Source of the DNA: Candidatus Zixiibacteriota bacterium
GTDB lineage: Bacteria > Zixibacteria > MSB-5A5 > GN15 > FEB-12
NCBI GenBank assembly: GCA_022570975.1
Contig: JACZYS010000166.1
Coordinates: 1-5,623 of the forward strand
Direction of reading: 5' to 3'
Length of the DNA: 5,623 nt
A program made the position numbers and the translations under genes. Positions 1 through 4,997 of this stretch are shown piece after piece. The notes beneath the pieces are model-generated. The model did no database searches, was not told the origin of the DNA, and saw nothing but the letters and a program-made list of their open reading frames with translations. Each line of letters begins with the position of its first letter. The first letter of the stretch is position 1.

Positions 1-433
1 GACCGGCGAAACTGTCACAGAGATCTCTAATGCTGAAATGAGAGAAATGAAGCGTGGGTTGTTTCGAGACACCATAAACCTTTTCAAACGATTTGACGGC
101 GCAGATATCGATGTGCAATATTTGGGGAAAGAAACGATCCAAAAAAATACTCTGTTTATTTTGAATATCAAAAATAATTCCGGAGACTTTTTCAAGCTCT
201 TCGTGAATTCTAAAACCTACCTTATCGAGAAAAAGAGCTATCATGGCGGAGGCCCGGAGATGGCTATCTTAGCGACTTTAGAGGAAATCTATTCAGATTA
301 CCACGAAGTGGACGGGCTAAAAATTCCGTTTCACACGGTAGTAAAAGCAAACGGCAAAAAATTTATCGAGTCGAATGTGGTCGAAGTGGAGTTTAATTTA
401 GAGCTAAGGGAAGGTTTTTTTATGAGGGAGTAA
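1..433 (+). CDS. C-terminal part of a LolA-like/DUF4292-like domain protein, possibly the tail of an M16 peptidase (5' end outside window)
   Basis: The reading frame is open from base 2, upstream of the first ATG at 38, so this is the 3' end of a longer gene and the ATG is internal. The visible part has the layout of the C-terminal domain of outer-membrane lipoprotein-sorting-like proteins: TGET followed by EMKRGLFRD at the start, then alternating beta-strand segments (KLFVNSKTYLIEKKSY), then the signature YSDYHEVDGLKIPF and a final strand ending near EGFFMRE. In Zixibacteria- and Acidobacteria-like genomes this domain commonly ends insulinase-family (M16) proteins; I recall this from family knowledge and cannot see the catalytic HxxEH motif here. 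The domain probably sits in the periplasm and binds lipid or another hydrophobic ligand (inference). No canonical terminator follows. The domain type is fairly secure; the identity of the whole protein is not. Confidence 0.72.
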   Translation, partial: TGETVTEISNAEMREMKRGLFRDTINLFKRFDGADIDVQYLGKETIQKNTLFILNIKNNSGDFFKLFVNSKTYLIEKKSYHGGGPEMAILATLEEIYSDYHEVDGLKIPFHTVVKANGKKFIESNVVEVEFNLELREGFFMRE

Positions 434-476
434 GGTTTTATTTGCTTTCGAAAATTCCAAATCACAATATCAAATC

Positions 477-527
477 CCAAGCTTGTCCCCGATGTTCCCC
501 GATTAAAGAATTCGGGGACAAGTTTGG
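477..527. repeat. 16-base-stem hairpin, not a typical terminator
   Basis: The arm CCAAGCTTGTCCCCGA (477-492) pairs with TCGGGGACAAGTTTGG (512-527) at 15 of 16 positions, with one G-T opposition, leaving a 19-base loop. The central 11 pairs (482-492 with 512-522) are perfect. No T-run follows, so it is not a canonical intrinsic terminator, although it lies 43 bases after the upstream gene and could still end or protect that transcript. The loop contains another TCCCCGA (496-502), and a further TCGGGGA lies just downstream (528-534), so other pairings are possible. Confidence 0.72.
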
Positions 528-566
528 TCGGGGATAAATCTCAAACCCCAATGAACATTGACCAAA
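523..566. repeat. Second hairpin overlapping and competing with the first
   Basis: TTTGGTC (523-529) is the exact reverse complement of GACCAAA (560-566), and GGGG (530-533) inside it can pair with CCCC (546-549). Bases 523-527 also form the base of the larger stem at 477-527, so both hairpins cannot be complete at once. A small inverted repeat, CAATG/CATTG, lies inside the second arm (549-560). Whether any of this folds in RNA is unknown. Confidence 0.45.
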
Positions 567-850
567 ACTCACCGACTCAGGTGTGGTGTTTATAAAATTG
601 GATATTGGCATTTAATATTATATTTTGTTTTTTGATATTTGAGTTTTGGAATTTTGCCGCTTGGGTATTGGCTGAAATGAGCAATCGTTGGAAGATGGCA
701 TAAAAATCAGTGACGATCTTCTTGGTCATATCAAGATAAATTTCAAGAAACATGATTTTGCGGGAGGCCGCGGCTCTTGACAAGGCATTCGGGGGTAAAA
801 GGTGTAGTTCTTTTGTGGGCATATAACCCGGGCTTGCTCACAATCGGCCA

Positions 851-879
851 TTGCAACTGAGTCCCAAACATTTTATATT
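851..879 (+). promoter_or_regulatory. Candidate sigma70-type promoter for the HDOD gene
   Basis: TTGCAA (851-856) matches the -35 consensus at 4 of 6 positions and TATATT (874-879) matches the -10 consensus at 5 of 6, with an ideal 17-base spacer. Transcription would begin near 886, almost exactly at the first arm of the inverted repeat at 887. The host's promoter consensus is unknown, so this is a best guess from general bacterial rules. Confidence 0.4.
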
Positions 880-886
880 TAATGGT

Positions 887-991
887 TTATAACTTCCTGC
901 CGATATAAATCTGAAGTCTCGAATCGAAAAGCGTTCGCTGATACTGCTTTAGGACATTCGGAGCGAGTAAAAAACAAAGGAGAAGTTATAA
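887..991 (+). promoter_or_regulatory. Leader inverted repeat that could mask the ribosome binding site of the HDOD gene
   Basis: TTATAACTTC (887-896) is the exact reverse complement of GAAGTTATAA (982-991). The pairing can extend from CCT (896-898) to AGG (978-980) across a short bulge. The right arm therefore covers the Shine-Dalgarno sequence AGGAG (978-982) of the gene starting at 994. If the transcript starts near 886, its 5' end would close a stem of 10-12 pairs over an 80-odd-base loop and hide the ribosome site. The long loop and AT-rich stem make stability uncertain. Confidence 0.4.
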
Positions 992-1007
992 ATATGAAGT
1001 CTCGAAT
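904..1007 (+). repeat. Direct repeat pair (21 bases each) duplicating the start of the HDOD gene
   Basis: The copies at 904-924 and 987-1007 are identical at 20 of 21 positions and lie 83 bases apart. The single difference turns the gene's ATG start (994) into CTG (911). Similarity stops on both sides of the unit. The upstream copy would encode LKSRIEKRSLILL and then stop at TAG (950-952), so its first residues echo the real MKSRI start. It has no Shine-Dalgarno sequence and is probably not translated; it looks like a relic of a local duplication or template switch. Confidence 0.75.
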
Positions 1008-1728
1008 TTTATTTGTAGGCGATTTGGATGATTTACCAGGATCACTTGATCGAATGCATTGCCAATGGGACATGGCATTTATTCAGAATGGAACTGACGC
1101 CCTTGAGACACTTTCCAAAGGACCTTTTGATGTCGTAGTAGCCGATATGCAGATCTCCGGAATTACCAGCTCCGATTTTTTTAATCAAATCAGTGAACAA
1201 TATCCACAAATAATCCGCGTAATGCTGCTTGGCACGGACGGGCAGGCAAGTCTTATACAGGCTGCGGCACCAGTTCACCAATGGCTACCCAAACCATGTG
1301 ACCCTGATCTTCTCGAAGCTAAGGTGGCCCGAGCTTTTTCGCTTCGCCGCATCCTTATGAACGAAACTCTAATGAGTTGTGTCTCGAAGATGAAATCGTT
1401 GCCAAGCCCGCCAGCATTATATTTTGATATAATGAAAGCACTAGGCTCCGGAATTGAGAAAGTTATGACGAGAGTCGGCGAGCTCATCTCTGAGGATATC
1501 GGTATGACTGCCAAAGTCCTGCAGGTGGTCAACTCGGCCCATTTTGGGCTCAGGATGAAGGCTTCGAATCCTATCCAGGCAGCGAAAATGCTCGGGCCAA
1601 CCACAATAAAAGCATTAGTTCTCGCTAGCGAAGTGTTTTCCCAATTCGAGCAAATCCAAATCGCTGGAACCTCTTTCGAAAAGCTGTTACATCATAGTCA
1701 AGTGGTCGGTTTAAATTTCAATTTATAA
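994..1728 (+). CDS. Response regulator with HDOD output domain, truncated within the HDOD domain
   Basis: Residues 1-120 form a receiver domain: RILFVGDLDDL at the first strand, FDVVVADMQISG with probable phospho-acceptor D51, and WLPKPCD with conserved K100. One of the two acidic pocket residues after strand 1 is replaced by G9; D10 remains. From about 128 an HDOD domain begins (MKSLPSPPALY, GMTAKVLQVVNSAHFG, IKALVLASEVFSQF) and stops just after the HS motif (HHSQVVG, residues 233-239). Family members run to about 350-400 residues, so roughly the last third is missing. I see no continuation in the other frames before the convergent gene at 1741. Such proteins are thought to act in signalling without the HD metal-binding catalysis. 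AGGAG (978-982) lies 11 bases before the ATG, a long spacing. The gene may be a relic or may encode a shortened product. Confidence 0.82.
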   Translation: MKSRILFVGDLDDLPGSLDRMHCQWDMAFIQNGTDALETLSKGPFDVVVADMQISGITSSDFFNQISEQYPQIIRVMLLGTDGQASLIQAAAPVHQWLPKPCDPDLLEAKVARAFSLRRILMNETLMSCVSKMKSLPSPPALYFDIMKALGSGIEKVMTRVGELISEDIGMTAKVLQVVNSAHFGLRMKASNPIQAAKMLGPTTIKALVLASEVFSQFEQIQIAGTSFEKLLHHSQVVGLNFNL

Positions 1729-1740
1729 GATTTTATAGAC

Positions 1741-2976
1741 TCATTTAAAATAACGACCTAAGGCCGGATAGATAATATTTTGATAATCCAAAGAGCCTGA
1801 AAGAAATAGCGAACTGTCTAAATCTTCTCTCAAGTATATTTGAAAAACAGCTGTATCTATTGGTTCACATAAGAATTCAAATTTTCTGGTGTCATAATTG
1901 ATTTTTATATATGGTAAAATTGGATCATCAACAACCGCGCTAAATATCGGAAATGGGTCGCCCATCTGAACAAATATGTCGCGCCAGAAAAATGAACCGA
2001 TACCAACGGAATCTGAGGTCTTTCCTTCATATCTTGCAGAAAATGTGCTTGAGTCCGGCGGTTGAGGAAAAACAGAATCGACCACTATTACACCAAAAAC
2101 ATGCGATGAATCAGTCACGATACCGTCTGTATCCGGGTCATATATAAGAATCACCATGCCTAAAGTTGCTTCATAATTTGCTATTACAATAATTACGTCA
2201 TCTCCCAGCACGTCAATGGAGTTTGGCTCTCCGTTGAAATTTTTTATATCTCCCAGACGGTCATCGAACAGAACATATTGGGCCTGCCCCGAGTTACCAT
2301 AAATGAGGGTGTTTGCCCGGACGAAAAAATCGACTGATTCCATATTGTTAAAAGTTGCCCTCAAGTGAGCGTGACCTAAGAGGCCGTCAAAGGTATATGA
2401 TATGAGCGCTTTTCCAAAGAGGTCTGTTCTTACCGTGTCACTCAGCAGAGTTCCGTCACCTTCAATAATGGCAATTGAAATAAGCGTGTCAGAAAAGGGA
2501 AGTCCGTCAGAACCAAAGAGGGTTAGTTCCAGTAGTTTTTCAGTAGAGTCGGTTCCCATGATGGCTTTGTAATATTTGCCGTTTTTGGCCCCGAGTCTTT
2601 TTACAGTTACATCAATTTTTGCAGAGTCTATTCCATATTTGTTGTAAGCAATTCCCGTATAAGTCGTTGTTTTAGTAGGTATACAGGTATAACTCCCTTT
2701 GGCGAGATTAGCAAAAGTAACATTAAAATCTCTGATATAGATTGAATCGGCATTTGAAACATCCCAGCTTATAACCGCATTTTCAGTAATAGTTATATCT
2801 GACGGACTGATTGTAAAAGAATTAAATTTTGGGAGAGTTCCTTTCGGTCCGACCGGTTCATTACCGCAGGAGGTGAAGAGGAGAAAAATTGCAAATATGA
2901 ATAATAAGGCAGTCATTGTTCTTTTTATTACATCTTCCTGCTTATTAGCTAACCTTTTTGTTTTGATAACATCCAT
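1741..2976 (-). CDS. Putative outer-membrane lipoprotein with N-terminal Ig-like domain
   Basis: A hydrophobic segment (residues 21-34) preceded by KR ends in a lipobox-like FTSC, giving a predicted lipidated C37. Residues about 48-126 form a bacterial Ig-like domain of the type FTISPSDITITENAVISWDVSNA ... TKTTTYTGIAYN, with core W71. Residues about 140-215 resemble an invasin-type (Big-1-like) Ig fold, with GDGTLLSDTVRTDLFGKA. The C-terminal half (about 216-411) is not recognised. It is the last gene of the minus-strand run, 28 bases after the beta-barrel-like protein, and could be its surface partner (inference). The start is uncertain: the ATG at 2976 has no clear Shine-Dalgarno sequence, and M21 (2916) would lose the positive n-region. 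AGGAAG (2934-2939) sits 5 bases before an ATA codon (2926-2928) that would give an ideal signal peptide. The function is unknown. Confidence 0.8.
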   Translation of the reverse strand: MDVIKTKRLANKQEDVIKRTMTALLFIFAIFLLFTSCGNEPVGPKGTLPKFNSFTISPSDITITENAVISWDVSNADSIYIRDFNVTFANLAKGSYTCIPTKTTTYTGIAYNKYGIDSAKIDVTVKRLGAKNGKYYKAIMGTDSTEKLLELTLFGSDGLPFSDTLISIAIIEGDGTLLSDTVRTDLFGKALISYTFDGLLGHAHLRATFNNMESVDFFVRANTLIYGNSGQAQYVLFDDRLGDIKNFNGEPNSIDVLGDDVIIVIANYEATLGMVILIYDPDTDGIVTDSSHVFGVIVVDSVFPQPPDSSTFSARYEGKTSDSVGIGSFFWRDIFVQMGDPFPIFSAVVDDPILPYIKINYDTRKFEFLCEPIDTAVFQIYLREDLDSSLFLSGSLDYQNIIYPALGRYFK

Positions 2977-3004
2977 AGCTTAAGATATTATGCAATTTTT
3001 ATGC

Positions 3005-3706
3005 CTATGGGCGGAAAAAATATTTCAAGCCGATTCCCAAATTAAGATACTTTATCCGATCGGAAGAACCTATTAAATCATAGCTGCCGGATAAAGAGAG
3101 AGTTACAAAATCTGAACTATGGTTAGAATCTCTTATTCTAAACTCTGCCCCAAAATTAAAGCTGAGGACGGTTTTAAAATCTGACTGAGAATCAAAACCT
3201 TTGACAGAAAAAACTTCCAATCCGGCTGCACCGCTGCCGCCTAAGTATGGGGAAAAACTGTTTAAATCAAGACGATTAAAGTAGTAGTTCATAGTGAACT
3301 TGAGGTCATATAAGCTAATATTAAAAGCCGGGTCAGGGAAAAAAGTACCACTGAGATTGTTGTCAAAAGTGACATTAATACTGTCTTTGTATTCAACTTT
3401 CGTGTATTGAAGAGAAAAAGATGAAAGTCTTCGTCCATTACTTAGTCTTCCGTAAGAAATTCCAAAGCTGTTGCTTGAATTATACATATCAGAGGCAGGA
3501 ACATCCGGATTTGATCCTGTGGTCAAGAAAATATCAATCCACTTTGTGGACCTGAATCCCTGGTTACTGCCGACTGGAATTGAACTGCTTCCATAAATTT
3601 CCAGAAAACCATAACTGGCCGGAACTTTCTTGATTGCATTGGTTTGTGAGGGAAGAAGAATGGCTATTGCTAAAAAAAATAGCAGAAATGTTTTTGTCTG
3701 TCCCAT
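3005..3706 (-). CDS. Outer-membrane beta-barrel-like protein
   Basis: The N-terminus is a typical secretion signal: K5, a hydrophobic core FLLFFLAIAILL, and a probable cleavage after TNA at residue 24. The mature part of about 209 residues is rich in alternating polar/aromatic strands, for example SSFSLQYTKVEY, DLKFTMNYYF, TVLSFNFGAEFRI, FVTLSLSGSYDL, and a last strand LNLGIGLKYFF just before the C-terminus. Length and pattern fit small 8-10-strand barrels of the OmpW/OMP_b-brl style, but no specific family motif is evident. GGAG (3715-3718) lies 8 bases before the ATG, supporting this start. It follows icd by 35 bases with no hairpin terminator and precedes the lipoprotein by 28 bases. It probably sits in the outer membrane; its ligand and role are unknown. 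Confidence 0.83.
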   Translation of the reverse strand: MGQTKTFLLFFLAIAILLPSQTNAIKKVPASYGFLEIYGSSSIPVGSNQGFRSTKWIDIFLTTGSNPDVPASDMYNSSNSFGISYGRLSNGRRLSSFSLQYTKVEYKDSINVTFDNNLSGTFFPDPAFNISLYDLKFTMNYYFNRLDLNSFSPYLGGSGAAGLEVFSVKGFDSQSDFKTVLSFNFGAEFRIRDSNHSSDFVTLSLSGSYDLIGSSDRIKYLNLGIGLKYFFRP

Positions 3707-3714
3707 AAATATAA

Positions 3715-3718
3715 CTCC
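3715..3718 (-). promoter_or_regulatory. Ribosome binding site of the beta-barrel-like gene
   Basis: On the minus strand ACGGAG reads just upstream of the ATG, with GGAG ending 8 bases before it. It fixes the start at 3706 and shows that the 35-base gap after icd has its own translation signal. Confidence 0.65.
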
Positions 3719-3741
3719 GTTTAAATAATTTTAATAAATTC

Positions 3742-4986
3742 TTAGAGGTTGTTGACTATACAGTCACCAAACTCCGATGTTCCGACTTTTGTTGCACCGC
3801 TCATCTGTCTTTGTAAATCATAGGTCACGGTTTTGTCAGCAATAGTTTTTCCAATACTGTTTACAATCATGTCGGCTGCTTTGTTCCAGCCAAGATACTC
3901 AAGCATCATGGCCGCCGATAGAATCAAAGAACCGGGATTGACCATATTTTTATTAGCATATTTTGGAGCTGTGCCGTGGGTTGCTTCAAAAAGACCAATA
4001 TAATCTCCAATATTAGCACCCGGTGCAAGACCAAGACCGCCAACCTGAGCCGCGGCGGCATCGGAGAGATAATCACCGTTCAAATTAGGACAGGCTAAAA
4101 CATCGTAATCTTCCGGTCTCAGCAAAATCTGCTGAAACATGGAGTCGGCAATTCTATCTTTAATGAGAATTTTCCCCTTTGGAACCAAGCCATTGTGTTT
4201 TTTATAAACTTCGTCTTCGGTAACTATCTTTTTTCTGAATTCATTTTTAGCCAGCTCATATCCCCAGTCAGCAAAAGCACCTTCGGTATATTTCATAATA
4301 TTACCTTTATGTACTAAAGTGACAGATTTTTTCTTCTGCTCAATAGCAAACTCGACCGCTTTGCGCATCAATCTTTTTGTGCTTGAAACAGATATTGGTT
4401 TTACTCCGAGGCCTGAATCTGATTTAATCTTTGTACCCATCTTATGATTTAGAAAGCTGATAACTTTCTTCACTTCTTTTGAGCCTTTTTTCCACTCAAT
4501 TCCGGCGTAAACATCTTCAGTGTTTTCTCTGAAAATAACAATATCCATTTTTTCCGGGTGTTTTACCGGCGAGCCAACACCCCTGAAATACCTAACCGGT
4601 CTAATACAGGCATAGAGATTGAGCACCTGCCTCAAAGTAACATTGAGGGAACGAAATCCACCTCCAATGGGAGTTGTAAGCGGTCCTTTTAAAGCGACAA
4701 GATATTTTTTTATTGCCGAAAAAGTTTCTTTGGGCAGCCATTCTCCGTATAAATTATTGGCCTTTTCGCCGGCATAGATCTCCATCCATGCTATTTTCCT
4801 TTTACGCCCAAAGGCTTTGGCCACGGCAGCATCGACTACTTTTTGGGTAGCCTTCATGATATCAGGGCCAATACCATCCCCCTCGATAAACGGAATTATG
4901 GAATTATCAGGAACGGATATTTTTTTATCTTTAACTATTATCTGCTTAGCTTCTGACGGTATCTTGATATGCTTGTATGCAGGCAT
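3742..4986 (-). CDS. icd: NADP-dependent isocitrate dehydrogenase
   Basis: It catalyses oxidative decarboxylation of isocitrate to 2-oxoglutarate in the TCA cycle, in the cytoplasm. At 414 residues it is full length and aligns closely with the E. coli enzyme (416). Visible signatures are IEGDGIGPD (34-42), the substrate loop RSLNVTLRQ with S113, N115 and R119, then R129, R153 and Y160, catalytic K227 in VHKGNIMK, and metal-binding D281, D305 and D309 (NLNGDYLSDAAAAQVGG). NADP preference is indicated by K342 and Y343 in HGTAPKY, V349, and Y389 and R393 in TYDLQRQM, matching the E. coli NADP-contact residues. S113 is the site that AceK phosphorylates in E. coli; whether this host has AceK is unknown. 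AGGAG lies 5 bases before the ATG and overlaps the mdh stop, suggesting coupled translation. Confidence 0.97.
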   Translation of the reverse strand: MPAYKHIKIPSEAKQIIVKDKKISVPDNSIIPFIEGDGIGPDIMKATQKVVDAAVAKAFGRKRKIAWMEIYAGEKANNLYGEWLPKETFSAIKKYLVALKGPLTTPIGGGFRSLNVTLRQVLNLYACIRPVRYFRGVGSPVKHPEKMDIVIFRENTEDVYAGIEWKKGSKEVKKVISFLNHKMGTKIKSDSGLGVKPISVSSTKRLMRKAVEFAIEQKKKSVTLVHKGNIMKYTEGAFADWGYELAKNEFRKKIVTEDEVYKKHNGLVPKGKILIKDRIADSMFQQILLRPEDYDVLACPNLNGDYLSDAAAAQVGGLGLAPGANIGDYIGLFEATHGTAPKYANKNMVNPGSLILSAAMMLEYLGWNKAADMIVNSIGKTIADKTVTYDLQRQMSGATKVGTSEFGDCIVNNL

Positions 4987-4990
4987 ATTG

Positions 4991-4997
4991 GCTCCTA
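4991..4997 (-). promoter_or_regulatory. icd ribosome binding site overlapping the mdh stop codon
   Basis: On the minus strand the mdh stop TAG (4997-4995) shares its last two bases with AGGAGC (4996-4991), followed by CAAT and the icd ATG. The 8-base gap leaves no room for a separate promoter in the junction itself, so the two enzymes are probably made from one message with coupled translation. Confidence 0.75.

Larger units (their letters stand above)
451..673. repeat. Composite inverted repeat built from degenerate heptamers around a GC-rich palindromic core
   Basis: The outer arms include a perfect 11-base inverted match, AAAATTCCAAA at 451-461 and TTTGGAATTTT at 645-655; the match continues imperfectly to ATATCAAA on the left and TTTGATAT on the right. 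The right side (about 597-673) reads as roughly eleven consecutive degenerate 7-mers such as ATTGGAT, ATTGGCA, TTGATAT, TTGAGTT, TTGGAAT, CTTGGGT and ATTGGCT. The left arm, read on the minus strand, gives the same kind of units (TTGGGAT, TTGATAT). Between the arms lies a GC-rich cluster of palindromes. I see no target-site duplication. It could be a MITE- or REP-like intergenic repeat; mobility is not shown. Confidence 0.6.
434..993. other. 560-base intergenic region without a convincing gene
   Basis: No open frame here has both a ribosome binding site and a recognisable product. The stretch divides into four parts: an AT-rich and GC-rich composite repeat with several hairpins (451-673); a less structured part (674-850) holding an unsupported minus-strand ORF; a candidate promoter (851-879); and the leader of the HDOD gene (about 886-993) with an inverted repeat and a duplicated start region. 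I see no tRNA, no rRNA and no riboswitch class that I recognise. Confidence 0.7.

Noticed and set aside
477..527. Intrinsic terminator for the upstream LolA-like gene
   Set aside because: The stem is strong but no T-run follows, and the sequence belongs to a larger palindromic cluster; I list it as a hairpin only.
451..673. CRISPR array
   Set aside because: The units are about 7 bases, degenerate and contiguous, with no spacer-sized unique segments.
777..806. Promoter built on the perfect -35 box TTGACA at 777-782
   Set aside because: No acceptable -10 box lies 16-18 bases downstream (AAGGTG, AGGTGT and GGTGTA occupy those positions).
829..860. Sigma54 promoter (GG/GC elements around GGGCTTGC and CGGCCATTGC)
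   Set aside because: The GG-to-GC spacing does not fit the required -24/-12 arrangement.
879..1073. Minus-strand ORF of 64 codons over the HDOD leader and start
   Set aside because: It overlaps the repeats and the start of a clearly conserved plus-strand gene and shows no recognisable product; it is a shadow frame.
1042..1604. Two minus-strand ORFs (1042-1281 and 1275-1604) opposite the HDOD gene
   Set aside because: The plus-strand frame carries unmistakable receiver and HDOD motifs; the opposite frames do not.
1953..2147. Plus-strand ORF inside the lipoprotein gene
   Set aside because: It lies within the Ig-like lipoprotein frame and its translation looks like no known protein.
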